From NCBI GenBank assembly GCA_009801085.1, contig VNWV01000025.1:1-64000 (forward strand): DNA of 64,000 nucleotides. The letters run 5' to 3'. Under the pieces are notes generated by a model, which was not told the origin of the DNA, made no database searches, and was given only the letters and a program-made list of their open reading frames with translations. The position numbers and the translations under genes were made by a program. Shown one piece after another: positions 18,928 to 30,017 of this stretch. Numbering within the stretch: position 1 is the stretch's first letter; each line of letters starts with the position of its first letter. The stretch comes from Lasiodiplodia sp. COLG20. Its lineage: Eukaryota > Ascomycota > Dothideomycetes > Botryosphaeriales > Botryosphaeriaceae.

Positions 18928-20736
18928 ATGGATGATAGCAACCAGCGGGTCGGGGTCCCACCCTACTATGTGGTGCCCCAGCCGCAAGACAAGCCTGAGG
19001 AAGACCAGGCGCAAGGTCCCAAGGTTGAGCAACAGCAGCAACAGCAGCAAGACCAGCTCCAACAGCCGCAAGAGCTTCAGCAACCTCAGTGGGAGGTGAG
19101 CCAGCAGCAGCAGTACAATCCATTCGGCTTCAACTTTTCGCCTCAGGTCCAGCCTCACCCAGAGCAGCAACAGCTGGCGGGCAATGCGCCTCACCCTGCG
19201 CCTCACCCGTACATGCAGTATCCCGCTTACTACCCACCGACGACGGGTTATGGCGGTCACCCGTACGGCCAGTTTCCACCCCAGCAGTATGATGCTCATT
19301 CTCAAGTTGTTCACCATTCTCCACCGCCGGGTTCGGAAGGTTCTCCGAACATCCAGCCTGAACAGCAGCAGCAGCTCCAGCTTGGACAACAGCAACCCCA
19401 GCCTGGACAGCAGCAACCTCAGTTCCACCAGCACCCCCAAGTCGTCCAGCAGAGCTTCCACCACAGCTATGCCCCTCCGCACCACTTCTCCGCCGGCTGG
19501 GTGCCTCCGGGCTACTATCCCAACTCCTTCGTAGGAGGTCAGGCACAAGCTGCCGGCGGCCAGAGCTCATCTCCAGACCCTTACCTGCCCGGCTCCGCCC
19601 CCATCGCGCAAAGCCATCAAGCAGGAAGGAGTAGCAGTAGTCCAGCACCTCCTCTGACGCAGTTTGACCAAGCAGGCGGCCACCATGCACCAGCCTACCC
19701 ATCGCCGCCGCCGCCTCCTCCTACTCTCCCTCCTCCTGCTCCTGCTCCTGCTCTCACCACCGAGCCCATGATCCAACACTCCGAGCTCGTTCCAAAAGCG
19801 GAAGCGCAGGGTCCATCGGCGGCGCCTGATCCCGATGAGCGGGCGATGCCGGCAGCCATGGATACGACGACGGCTGATGATAACGACGCCATGCAGGACA
19901 TCCAGGGCGAGATTAACATTGCGAGTGCGAACGACGACGACGATATCGCGCCTATTTCGCCTGCCGCAGCAGCACCCGCTCCGGCCGTCCAGCTTCCCCC
20001 CCAGCAGAAGCAGCAGCAAGATGCGATCCCTCCTCCTCCTCCCTACGGCTCATCAGACAACGACAACAACTCGACGGCTCCGCCGCCTCCCTACGGGCCC
20101 GGCGCGACGAATCCGTATTTCCGGTGCTCGCCGGAGACGGCGCGGTTGCATAAGCGGGCGGTTGAGCGGAGCGGCAAGAAGCGGGAGAAAGAGCTGGAAA
20201 GGAGAAGGGAGGCTGGGGAGGAGGAGATCGATGGTGTCCAGCAGACGGAGGACGTCGTCGTCGTCAACGTGCATGATGTCAAGCATACGCGCATCTGCGT
20301 GTCCTGCAAGAAGAGTAGGAAGAAGGCATGCGATCGGCAGTGGCCGTGCGACAATTGCTGCAAGAATAATCGGCCTTGGAACGAGTGCCAGTATGTGCTT
20401 ACTACGGATGAGGTCACGTCGGAGAGCGAAGGCGAAGGCGATGCGGAGGGCGGCGTCGGCGTGCGTGGTGGAGGTTGTGGTGGTGGCGGCGAGATGGTGC
20501 AGGGTGGTCCGCCTATTCCTGCGGCGACGAACGAGGAGAGCGGAAATGCGCAGGCTGCCGCCGCTTCTGTGCCGGAACATCACCAGGAACAGCAGGAACA
20601 GCCCGTCCCCGCTGTTGGCCCCGCGCTCAACGTCTCGCTTACGCAGGATCAGCTGGCGCAGCTGCTTGCTAGCAACCCTGCCGGGGCGCAGCTGCTGGCG
20701 CAGATGCAGGCTGCTGCTGGAGGAGAAGGTGAGTAG
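18928..20736 (+). CDS. Gln/Pro-rich protein with C-terminal zinc-cluster-like motif, array member B1
   Basis: The protein is 602 residues from ATG 18928. Residues 1-300 are Gln-rich with His, Pro and Tyr, of the kind seen in activation or prion-like domains; polyproline runs follow at about 265-280. Near residues 457-489 lies Cys-x2-Cys-x7-Cys-x5-Cys-x2-Cys-x9-Cys with many Lys/Arg, close to but not matching the Zn(II)2Cys6 consensus (x6 in the first loop and usually x6-8 in the last). It sits near the C-terminus, not the usual N-terminus. A basic segment (KRAVERSGKKREKELERR) precedes it. It is probably nuclear and DNA-binding (inference). The stop overlaps a donor-like GTGAGT at 20730, so a short last exon is possible. 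Confidence 0.75.
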   Translation: MDDSNQRVGVPPYYVVPQPQDKPEEDQAQGPKVEQQQQQQQDQLQQPQELQQPQWEVSQQQQYNPFGFNFSPQVQPHPEQQQLAGNAPHPAPHPYMQYPAYYPPTTGYGGHPYGQFPPQQYDAHSQVVHHSPPPGSEGSPNIQPEQQQQLQLGQQQPQPGQQQPQFHQHPQVVQQSFHHSYAPPHHFSAGWVPPGYYPNSFVGGQAQAAGGQSSSPDPYLPGSAPIAQSHQAGRSSSSPAPPLTQFDQAGGHHAPAYPSPPPPPPTLPPPAPAPALTTEPMIQHSELVPKAEAQGPSAAPDPDERAMPAAMDTTTADDNDAMQDIQGEINIASANDDDDIAPISPAAAAPAPAVQLPPQQKQQQDAIPPPPPYGSSDNDNNSTAPPPPYGPGATNPYFRCSPETARLHKRAVERSGKKREKELERRREAGEEEIDGVQQTEDVVVVNVHDVKHTRICVSCKKSRKKACDRQWPCDNCCKNNRPWNECQYVLTTDEVTSESEGEGDAEGGVGVRGGGCGGGGEMVQGGPPIPAATNEESGNAQAAAASVPEHHQEQQEQPVPAVGPALNVSLTQDQLAQLLASNPAGAQLLAQMQAAAGGEGE

Positions 20737-21079
20737 GTGGGGGATTCTTTTAGGCTGTTGGTTTGGATGATGTGGTTTGGTGGGGCTCCATTTGGGTGAG
20801 CAGCTGGGGCTCTTATCTGGACGTAGATGCGGAAATGATATGATGATATCCGGCCTTTGGCTTCTTGTGCCCCATTGTGTGAGATTTTGTGTTCTGCGAC
20901 CTTCTGTGGAGTCTGAGAGAATGAGTGAGGGATGAGTTGTGGTTGATGGTGGGTCAAGATTAGCTTAGCGCGCTTGCCTATCAAGGCTAGTTTTTCTTGA
21001 TCCCTGCACGACATCATTCCGCTGCCGAAAGATTTGAGCTATCGCAACCAATTTCTATCAGCATCTGAGCTCATTACGT

Positions 21080-21160
21080 GGGTATCTGAAGCTAACGTCC
21101 GGACGTAGATGTACATTCAATAATTCTACATTTCCGTGCGGATGATAGCTTTAGCTACCC
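21080..21160. repeat. Hairpin element, copy 2
   Basis: Left arm GGGTATCTGAAGCTAACGTC at 21080 continues into CGGACG. The right arm, ending 21160, is its imperfect complement (GATGATAGCTTTAGCTACCC). This copy shows that the arms extend to a terminal GGGTA...TACCC. Confidence 0.7.
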
Positions 21161-21288
21161 TCGCTTGCGGATGATTATTTTTTTACCACCTACGAGGCGC
21201 CAAATCGGCGCCGTAATAGCATTCCGTAAAAAGCGCTACACCATATCATTATAGTCGATTTCTATTGACATTTAAGCTCCATTTACGT

Positions 21289-21368
21289 GGGTACTCGAAG
21301 CGAACATCCGGACGTAGATGTGTATTTAATAATTCTACATTCACATCAGGATGATAGCTTCAACTTAC
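21289..21368. repeat. Hairpin element, copy 3
   Basis: Left arm GGGTACTCGAAGCGAACATC, then CGGACG; right arm ends GATGATAGCTTCAACTTAC. It is the second unit of the tandem duplication and more A+T-shifted than copy 2. Confidence 0.65.
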
Positions 21369-21543
21369 TCGCGAAGATAATTGTGGAATATTCTTTCTTT
21401 TAATTACCGGCGTGATAGCATCGCCTGATAACTGTCCATCTCAGTAATTGAAAGGCTTTCCCAGAGAAAAGCCTATTCAGTTGAAAGTTCATAAATCATT
21501 CGTGCCAATTCTGTTGGAATGAGGTTCCTTTAAGCCCGAAGGT

Positions 21544-21665
21544 TCTACAACGCTGGACTGCAACAGAATGGGAGAGTTGAAGCTCTTGTCCGGATGCATT
21601 TGTCCACATTTATTTGTGTATCTATATCCAGACAGATGCTTCAACTCCTCCTGTTGCAGAGTGTA
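21544..21665. repeat. Hairpin element, copy 4 (extended arms)
   Basis: The inverted repeat is longer than in other copies. CTGCAACAG (21558-21566) and GAGTTGAAGC pair with GCTTCAACTC and CTGTTGCAG (21651-21659), and the outer CTACA/TGTAG also match. The core is TTGTCCGGATGC, a mutated form of the CGTCCGGACG palindrome. Confidence 0.6.
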
Positions 21666-21737
21666 GTATGTCTTATGGCCGGAGGCTGGCCCGAAGAATG
21701 ATAAATCCAGCAATTTCTCGACTGGGGGCAATATTTA

Positions 21738-21820
21738 TAGGTGATGTGAGCTACCATCTGGAAAATAATTAGTAACTGTTAATACCTCAGTTGAATCCAG
21801 ATGGTGACTTTAATTACCTA
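21738..21820. repeat. Related hairpin with a different core
   Basis: TAGGTGATGTGAGCTACCAT at 21738 pairs imperfectly with the complement ending 21820 (about 20 of 25 positions). The arm includes CCATCTGGA rather than the CGTCCGGACG core, so this is either a divergent subfamily or a separate element of similar size. Confidence 0.5.
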
Positions 21821-22203
21821 TGATATGAGCGAAAGAATATGCTGGCGTTCGGCTAAGGCGTGCGGCTGGATGTGGCGAGATGCTGAGCAGGTGAACAGGT
21901 TATGTATTGAGCTACCCGAAAGAAAGCACTACATACCTCCTTGACCGTCGCACCTGCCAACAACTGCACCTCTCTGTACACAAAAAGCTAGGTGAAGAAA
22001 CATCTCTCACTTCAGAACCCCAATCACTGCTGCGGTGAGGTCATCGGCTCACCCTCGAGTGCGGCCCGTGCATCTCTAGAATGGGTGGCAGATGACTGGC
22101 GCGGTTGACCAGTCATAAACCGAGGATCACCCAGCATTTAGAGCCTGCAAAACTTCCTATTAACTTCTTTCCTTGTCATCTTCCACTTTGGCGAACACCC
22201 GAT

Positions 22204-24847
22204 ATGGACCCTCCCAACAAGGTCACCATACCGGGCCTGACACTTCTTTTCGGAAATCTCCATACCCAGCCAGAGGAACAGCAGACCAACAACTCCACCG
22301 ATAGTCCGATGCTAGACGGTTCCACCGACAATCCTCTCACCACTGAGGACCAACAAGTCGTCGGCACTCCCTCACCCGCGCCAACAGCCGATCCTGTAAC
22401 CATGACTCCGAGCGAGGATCTTGTAGCTTCCAACCCGGATGCGCCGCACACTGAGTCAGATGTTCCGGGCAATATGAATTTGACAGCAATGGATACCGCA
22501 TCCGATGACACCAACCCCGATGTCGAGGATGAGCCGAAGCGCGTCGTGCCTCGTCGCTGCCTGCGTTGCAAGAACATCAAGAAGGGCTGCTCCGGCGGCA
22601 TCCCGTGCGACCTCTGCACACGGTCCGGCCTGACGGCGGATGAATGTGAGACGGACGTCGAGTACGACGAAGCGCAGCGCAAGAGGCTGGCCGCCGGCAA
22701 AGCGCTCAAGGGAAGGTCAGGTGCCATTCGTAAGTCTTCGCTCACTCCGTCGTAGGTGGAATGAGTCTATGTTGCTACTAACGAGCCACGTTTCGAACAA
22801 GCTAACGCGTCGACCCCAAAGAGGAGCATGTCCCCGAAGAAGAGAGGCCGCCCGCCCGGTTCCGGCGCGCGTGGCACCGACAAAGAGGCAAGCGCGGCAG
22901 CGGCGCCCGGTACCGACATGTCTGCATCCGCCGCGACAGATACCCCGAACCTGGACCCTGGAACTACCTCAACCACGCCGCCTGACAGTCCGCCGTTCAG
23001 AAACGCGCAACTGATGTCGATCGGTGACCGCATCACGAGCGAGGGCGACCTCCAGACTCCTCCGTCGCGCGCGCCTACTGCCGCGTTTGCGCAGATGGCA
23101 ATCCAAGCAACTCCTCCTCACTTCCAGCAGCCGTCGGCGCCCATGTCAACCATGTCACAGCAAAGCGACAGCGACAGCGCCAGTTCCGTCGGTAAGAACA
23201 AGCGCCGCGCGACGCCAGCCAAGACGCCGCGCAAGAAGGCCGAGTCGCCCACGCCTCGCGCTCCCAAGGAGAAGAAGGCGAATGCAAACGGAGACGGTGC
23301 GGAGAAGAAGCCCAAAGCGCCGCGCAAGCGTGCTACTAAGAAGCCCGATCCGAAAGGAGTTGGTCCGAACGGCGCGACCCCGGCTCAAGGTAAGTTCGAT
23401 GTCAGGGACCGCCTTCCTGGCGAGAACGGATTTACCGCTGATAGATGATGATGTCACAGGCTCTGGACTCCGTAACGAGATTCTCCAAGACGATGGATCG
23501 GACAAGACCAACCCGTCGACGCCCGCTGGCTTCACGCAGCCTTTCGGAACTATCATTCAGACTCCTACCTCTTTCATTCCCGGTCAGGTGCCTACGGGCT
23601 CCTCTGCGAGCGCTCCGTACTATCCCTGGGTGATGCGCCCATTCGGAGAGCAGGCCGGTAATTCGTCCACTCGTGGTGGTCCTCCTTTCAATTCAGACAA
23701 CCATAACGCTAGAGTTCAGAGCCCTGCGATGCCTGATGCGAGGGCTCAAATCGCTCACGCTAAAAGCATGAGTGACAGGATCAACAGTGACCTTTGCATT
23801 GCTGGCACGGAGGCGCAGTTCTCCGTTGACGTGGAGCAGGAGATGCTCCGGGCTGAGGCGCTTGAGCGTGCATCTGCCATCCCCAAAACCTTTGCCGAAG
23901 CGGTCGACAATCATCAACGTCAAGTCTCTGTGAGTAACCCCCATGCCGTTCCTAGTGTGGAGATATCTTCTCATGAACTTGTGCAGAAGGATTTTCAGCT
24001 CTCGGCTGACAGTCTCACCCGCTACAAGGTTTCAGACAACACCACCGGCGAGAGCAACAACAACACTGGCGAGCCCAGCAACGACACCGGCGAGGCCTGT
24101 CCTAGCGTCATCCCAAGCAAGAGGAACACGCCGCCTAACGGCGACCCCAACGCATCCAAGCGCCCTCGCACCGCCGAGCCCCAGCCGGCCGCTGCGACCA
24201 CGCCCGTCCAACCAGCTCCGCACGTCAACAACCAGCACGGCAACGGTCAGCCCGCTCCGTACCGCAACAACCACCAGGCTGTGAACGGCAACAACCACCA
24301 AGCTCCGAACGGCAACAGCCAGCAAGCTCCGTACATCAACGGCCCGGCCGCCGCCTACACCGCGCATCAGCCCATCAACCAAGACCCCATCCCCTTCCCC
24401 GCGCCGCTCCAGCACTCGGACGACCCGCGCGGCCACCTACTCACGCAAATCATCTCCATCGCCGACCGCATCCACCGCTCCCACGCCGGCGTGTACCCCG
24501 GCTACCTCCAGCACGGCCCGGGCCCTGCCCCTCCTCCTCCAGCCCCCGCCGTCCACGCCTTCACGCCCAGCGAGCTGCGCGCCATGATCGTCTTCGCGCC
24601 CGGCGTGTCGATCAGCACGTACGCGCGCCTCACGCCCGCCATGGCCGTCGCCGCCGAGGCCGAGCGCTACCTCTGGTGGTTCCAACAGACGTTTGGCGAG
24701 GAAGATATGGTGGCTGGCTTGCCGTACGACATCCCGCCGCCTGGACATAACTGGGCTAGGCTCAGGCTCGACAAGCCGCTGCCGGCTAGGTGGAGCGCGG
24801 ATATGCGGCCTCAAGGCGATTGGCCGGTTGGTGGGTTGGTGGAGTAG
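22204..24847 (+). CDS. Zinc-cluster-like, AT-hook protein, array member B2 (3 or 4 exons)
   Basis: Exons are 22204-22729, 22802-23389 and 23460-24847, giving 833 residues. Intron 1 has donor GTAAGT and branch CTAAC; intron 2 has GTAAGT and CTGAT. An alternative acceptor for intron 2 at 23444 keeps the frame. A further 57-nt GTGAGT...CAG interval (23930-23986) is a multiple of three and may be spliced. Cys119, 122, 129, 135, 138 and 148 form a zinc-cluster-like motif with a nine-residue last loop, as in B1. KKRGRPPG at about 188-194 is an AT-hook. A Lys/Ala/Pro-rich histone H1-like segment follows. The last 90 residues (RLTPAMA, AERYLWWF, AGLP, RLRLDKPLPARWS) match the end of the 26773 gene. 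It is probably a nuclear DNA-binding protein; its targets are unknown. Confidence 0.8.
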
Positions 24848-25149
24848 ATCGTTCCTTGACCTTCCTTCCTTGGCAAGCATGCTGCCTAGTGTTTATGGAA
24901 TATGGTTGTCCGGATGGTTCTGCTCTACTAGAGTAGAGCGGGGCTACTGCTCGGCGCGATGGCTTGTACGGGAAATGGATGATATGCAAACGAAATGAAA
25001 TGAAATGAGGGGAATTTCTCTGGGGTTCTGAGGGAGCTGGATGGCGGTGGTTTCTTTCTTTCTTTCTTAGCTTTGATAGGACTGTTAATAGAATGAGTGC
25101 TATCAATGACGGTGGATACTTGCTGGATCGTGAAGTGACGGACTCGTAC

Positions 25150-25187
25150 GGGTAGTTGAAAGCTAGCCTCCGGAGGCAGATGTGTGA
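25150..25187. repeat. Hairpin element, left half only
   Basis: GGGTAGTTGAAAGCTAGCCT followed by CCGGAGGCAGATGTGTG matches the left arm and inner segment of copies 2 and 3. No right arm follows, so it is truncated. Confidence 0.5.
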
Positions 25188-25581
25188 TTGTTACGCTGGC
25201 AGTGATGTCTCGCTGTTGTTGCGCCGGCTACTGGTCAGTGTCGGGTGCTTGGATGCCACTGTTGTCACAAGGAGAGTGTTCTCGCTGCTGCTCGTTCTAA
25301 TGGTACATTGCAATGGTTAGCCGGTGGCTGAGCGTGGTGGTCAGGATACGAGAAGCCCGAAGGGAACGTTGCTATGTGCTTGGCAGAGAGGTCCGGGGGA
25401 GAAGGCATGATGTATGTGGACAGCTGTCAGGCCAGGACTGCGCTGGCTGCTGGTTGTTATGTCAATCTGTTCGGTGGGTTCTCCACTTAGCAAAATGAAT
25501 CTGGTATTCCCTCATGCTCTCAAGGAGCAACATTTAGCCTTGGTAGCTAAAAGAAACTCCCACCCGGGCATGGATGCATAG

Positions 25582-25622
25582 CCTTGAAGTTCACTTGTGC
25601 GTCTGGACAATTGCTTCAACCA
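25582..25622. repeat. Hairpin element, decayed short copy
   Basis: TTGAAG at the left and CGTCTGGACAATTGCTTCAA at the right. The right arm matches the family consensus at 16 of 20 positions, while the left arm and centre are mostly deleted. Confidence 0.4.
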
Positions 25623-26772
25623 CCCACCCATGGCAGGATCAAGAGACAAAGGGATGCTCACCTTCGGCTGCAATCATTGGGGCTCTGTAGCAGCCGCAGC
25701 AGTTTGTATCAAGGCACTGGCAATCCAAGCATCGCGGATCACCGCAGGAAGAACACTTACAAACCAAGCGCCCCGGATCACCGCTGGCCGGAGGATTCCA
25801 CTCGCTTCCACAGCCTTCGGCTCATCCACAGCCTTCCGCCCATCTACAGCGGTCCGCCCATCCTGCGCCTTCCTTCTGAAGAACCGGCACATTGCCGTAG
25901 CAACGGCCCCGGGGGGTCGGCACGAGGAACCCTAAGCGAGGGTGCCTATAAATATTTTTTTTCCTTCGCCCCAGAACCTCTTCTTCTTTTTTTCTCTTCA
26001 TCCGGCGGCCTTGTCCTGGGCGTTTTTTTACATGAACTCAGGGAGGTCGCCTTTACTACAAGCCTCTGGCTAATTCTTTTCACAGGTCCCCGAGGGCAAC
26101 GGGTACCGAGGTTTTTTCAAACTCGCTGACTTTTGGCGGTTTTTTTTCCCTCGCCCCGCCAGTCAAGGAAGGTGATACTGAGACTGGTCTCCTTTTCGTT
26201 GAACGCTTTGCCTTGAGCAGAGCTTCGAGGAAGAGGGATATCTGAAATGGCAGAGCCTTGAGCTTAAGCCTTGGTTTTGGACCCTGAGTTGAAGGTGGTT
26301 CTGCTGTGTGTGATATCTTGAAGCTGTGAAGTCTTGCCGTGGTGCTGGCCGTCATCACTGAGCGGACACGACGCAGCGGCGCGTCCAGTCGCATCAGCTT
26401 GTAGCACTTGATGCGCTCTTCACGGTCGCTGCCTCGTCGGAGAGCGTTCGCGCGTCGATGGCTGTGGCTCGGATGGTGTTGCGCCTGAAGCCGCAACGCG
26501 ACGCAGCGCGACGCACATGCTCCCGCGTGTTGTCGCGCCCGCGCCGCCGTCAGCGCAGGCTGTAGCACCAGTAGAAGCACTTCTCATCTCGGAAAACAGG
26601 TGGACATCATCCAAGCCAGGTCCGGGTAGGCGCGGTGGTTGGGCGAGCGGGCCGGTCCAGCAGCATCTCGGGGCGCCGTGGTCGCGACTGCTTCACCGCG
26701 ACTGCTCACCGCGACAGACAGACAGCCTCTTTCCGCCGCGCCATCCGTCCGCAGATAATAACACCAGCATCC

Positions 26773-29010
26773 ATGACTTCGCCGCCCCGACGACCCGGCC
26801 CGCGCTTCTACTTTCGCGGCAGCCCGATATCATCATCTACACCAGCCGCGTCATCACGGAGCGTCGGCGACACCACAAGCCCCCCATCGCGCGAAGTCGC
26901 CACCATGGACAGGCCACGCGACGACGCCTCAAGCGACAGCAGGTCGGACAGGCCAGCCGCGCCGCCCGCCAGCAGCAGCAGCAGCAGCAGCGACACGGCC
27001 GCAGCTACGACTAACGCGCCGCGCGCCGCCTTCAATGAAGGAGGTGAGCGCTTCAGATCCCTTCGCATGCTTGCGACTCTCGCCGCCGCCACCGCCGCTA
27101 GCGCGGGCGCGCAGCCGCCTGTGTCTGACACACAGCGGCCTGGCGAGCAGGCGGCGCAGGAGCTTCAGCGCCCTGTTCAGGCTCAACAGGCTTCGCAGAC
27201 TCAGCAAGATCAGCACGCTCCGCAAGTTCCGCATTCTCCGCAAGCCCAGAAAACTCCCGAAGTTCAGCGCCCTCTTCAGGCTCCACAAGCGCAGGAAGCT
27301 GCTCCCCAAGCTCAGCAAGTCCAGCGCGCTCCCCAGGTCCAGCAAACGCAGAAATCTCACCAAGTTCAGTCAGCGCAGCAAGTTCAGCAAGCCCAGGAAT
27401 CTCCCCAAGTCCAGCATGTCCAGCATGCACCCCAAGTTCAGCCAGCTCAGCAAGCCAAAGAATCACCCCAGGCTCCCCAGGCTCAGCAATCCCAAGAGTC
27501 TACCCAAGTCCAGCAAGTCCAGAGCGTTCAGCAAACTCACTCCCACCACTCCCACTCCCACCCTTACCACGAGCCCAGCCACAGCACCAACTGCGGCTGC
27601 TGCAACCTCGCCGCGGACGAGCCGACATACACGCCGGAGGAGCGCGAAATGATGGCGATCATCACGGCGAACTGGAGAGCGAGGATGGTGGAGGAAGGTA
27701 GAATCACAGAGGACGAGGGTAGTGCGGGGGGCGGTGGTGCCTTGCGGGGAGGTGGAGAGGTGGAGAAGGAGGGTGGGAGTGCTACTACTGCTGCTGCTGC
27801 TGTTGGCGAGGGCGCCGCGATGGGGAGGCATGACGAAGGACAGCGTGAGGAGGCTGCTGGAGCCGGCGCGGAGCCGGAGGCTATGGATTGGACTCCAGCG
27901 GAGGGAGAGGGAACGCAGCGTGTACAGCAGAGGCAGGAGGAGGAGGACCAGCAGAGCGAGACGGCTTCCGTCGTCGCCATCAACGCTCGTCACGAAGAAG
28001 TAGTAGCCAGCGACGAGGAAAGGGCTTCCCGCGCCACGAGCGAAATGACGGACGCAGCCAACAGGATGACCGACGCCGCCAACACCCTGCGCAACCTCGC
28101 CCACTTATTCGGCGATGAGGGAGGCAACGCGGGCATCATTTCCGCGCAGCCCAGCAGCGCCAGCAGCAGCGCCGCCGCCAGCAACACTTCGACGAGGACG
28201 GCCAACTCCCCTGCAAGAAACGACGAGCCGAAGGAGAAGAAGAGAGCGACAAGCGTCAGCAAGACCCCCGCATCCAGCAGCCAACCCGGCTCTCCTCGCC
28301 GGTCCCATGCGTCTCGACGAAGCGTCGGCGCATCATCTACTCGCGGCAGCAGTACCCCGGCCGCCGCCATTGCCTCTAGCAGCAGCAGCAACGACAACAA
28401 CACGACGACGACGACGACGACGACGACGCCGACCCCGAAGACGACGCCAACCCCGAAGACGACGCTCAGCTACGGCGAAACCTTCCGCATCGCCATCGAC
28501 CCCGCGCCATTCGACACGCGCATTTACTCGCTGCTGACACCCGGCGCGGCACTGCGGTGCGAGCGCGAGCGCTACGCCGAGTGGTGGCGCCGCAGCTTCT
28601 TGTCCGTGAAGCAGGAGCCGCCGGCGGGACTGCCCACGGCGAATGATGTAAATTTTTTTTTTCAATCCCCCCCTAAAAGGCCGACCTTGAAAAGGTGAGA
28701 CTTGGAAGAGACGTGGATAACGCTTAGACAGAAAACGCAACAGGACCCGAGGGCGCGCTGGCGCTTGGATAGGCAGCTCACGGCGACGTGGTCGGAGCAG
28801 GAGTGTGCGCCGGCGGATGGCCCGGTCGGGACGGCGGCGGCCATCGATGAGCCGGTTTTGGATCAGCAGGGGAGGCTGAGGCTGCTGGTTGCTGGTGGTG
28901 GCGGCGGCAGGCGGGCGAGGAGCGAGCAGCTGCAGCATCAGCACCGGACAATGGCGGCACAGGCGGCAGCGGCGGCGGCGGCGGAACAGAAGCAGGGAGG
29001 GCAGCAGTAG
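26773..29010 (+). CDS. Gln-rich disordered protein with B2-type C-terminal domain, array member B3 (2 exons)
   Basis: Exons are 26773-28647 and 28732-29010, giving 717 residues. The 84-nt intron starts GTAAAT, contains a poly-T tract and ends TTAGACAG. It is a multiple of three but has an in-frame TGA at 28696, and removing it restores a domain shared with B2. Residues about 130-260 are an imperfect Gln/Ala/Val/Pro repeat (QVQQ, SPQV, APQV units). NCGCCN lies near residue 275, with a helical TPEEREMMAIITANWRARM segment after it. Ser- and Thr-runs follow. The C-terminal domain has LTPGAAL, ERYAEWW, AGLP, then RARWRLDRQL and TWS, aligning with B2. The zinc-cluster motif is absent. The start is chosen as the first ATG in good context; 26635 (GTG/ATG region) and 26905 are alternatives. 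Confidence 0.7.
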
Positions 29011-30017
29011 GGCTGGAACGGGGAGGGATGGCGTTGCGGGAGGGATAGAGAGGACAAAGGGTCTGGCAGTACAAAGGGTTGGGGTTGGTCGACGGTTTGT
29101 GGCTTGCGCTGGGGGGACAAAGGATGCTTATTGGTATCATTGGCTTGATCGGAAGCGGTAATTTGGATGGGTTGGGAAACGGATTGGATACTATGGGTAC
29201 GTCGTGATGATGGGTGGTGGTTCGAGGCGGAGCGCGGGTTTTCTCCGTCGCCGACTTCATTGGTGCCTGAGGATTCGGGCATAAACTTTCTTCACGGGGC
29301 GAAGAGCTGCATTACCTACGTATGAAGAGGATTGATGGATAGAAGGATTTAGAACTAATGCTATAATCCTAACAAATCGGAAGTGACCATTCAGAAGGTG
29401 GGGCAGGTTTTCATTGCCGTCGGTCAGATTCGCAGCAGGCTCGACTACAGTGGGCCGTATCGCAGCCAACGGCTGGCATATGCCTTGGCTCTTTCTTATA
29501 AAAACGACTTGTGCAAGTATTTGAAGCTATCTTCGGAACGTGTATGTAAAGTTTTTAAAATTCGACATACATGTCCGGACGATGGTGTCAGTGACAGCGA
29601 GAGCGCCTGCGACCAATATGGGATGGCACTCAGGACGCTGCTGGAGAGCTTAGGTTTCATACATAGATTTTTTTCTGCATCCCAACCGTCTAGATACCAT
29701 GCTTATGTAGATCCTTGATGTGGAAGTGAAAGACGAGATATTTCTCGTCCCATATTGCGGGCGTAATACTGTCAGTGATTGCTATCCGCCGAACGAGAAC
29801 TCCGCAGACAAGGTAGTATGCCAACTACTAGACCATTCGGTAAATAGCTACAGCTAGAATCTTCCGCGCACGCACTAAAACTACGTACTTTTTGCGGCCA
29901 ACCCCTCCAGCTGCAGCGACGCGGCAAATCAAGACAACCTCAACTTCCGCATCTCGCGCCTGTCCCAGAGCAGTAACATCACTAACTGGCACCGAAAAGT
30001 CCCGCAATCGCTTAACC
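29011..30017. other. Spacer with one hairpin element
   Basis: No supported gene. Hairpin copy at 29517-29594. The frame of the 30018 gene is open back to 29892 without an ATG in good context. Confidence 0.6.
29517..29594. repeat. Hairpin element, copy 5
   Basis: TTGAAGCTATCTTCGGAACG at 29521 and the right arm ATGTCCGGACGATGGTGTCA at 29571. The inner segment GTGTATGTAAAGTTTTTAAA is clearly homologous to the centre of copy 1, showing that copies are related throughout and not only in the arms. Confidence 0.65.

Larger units (their letters stand above)
21045..21435. repeat. Diverged ~210-bp tandem duplication
   Basis: Unit 1 (about 21045-21245) and unit 2 (about 21255-21435) align over most of their length. 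Each contains one hairpin element plus shared flanks (ATTTCTAT, TACGTGGGTA, ATAGCAT). The differences are mostly C/T and G/A transitions, as expected from repeat-induced point mutation. Confidence 0.6.
20737..22203. other. A+T-rich spacer with four hairpin elements and a tandem duplication
   Basis: No supported gene. It contains a diverged duplication of about 210 bp (21045-21435), hairpin copies at 21080, 21289 and 21544, and a related hairpin at 21738. Confidence 0.6.
24848..26772. other. Spacer with two partial hairpin elements
   Basis: Fragments of the hairpin family lie at 25150 and 25582. Short reading frames of up to 180 residues occur on both strands at 25.6-26.6 kb but lack domains and consistent codon use. 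No gene is supported. Confidence 0.5.

Noticed and set aside
25584..26580. Frames of 166-181 residues on both strands
   Set aside because: No start context, domain or codon-bias support, and one overlaps a hairpin remnant.
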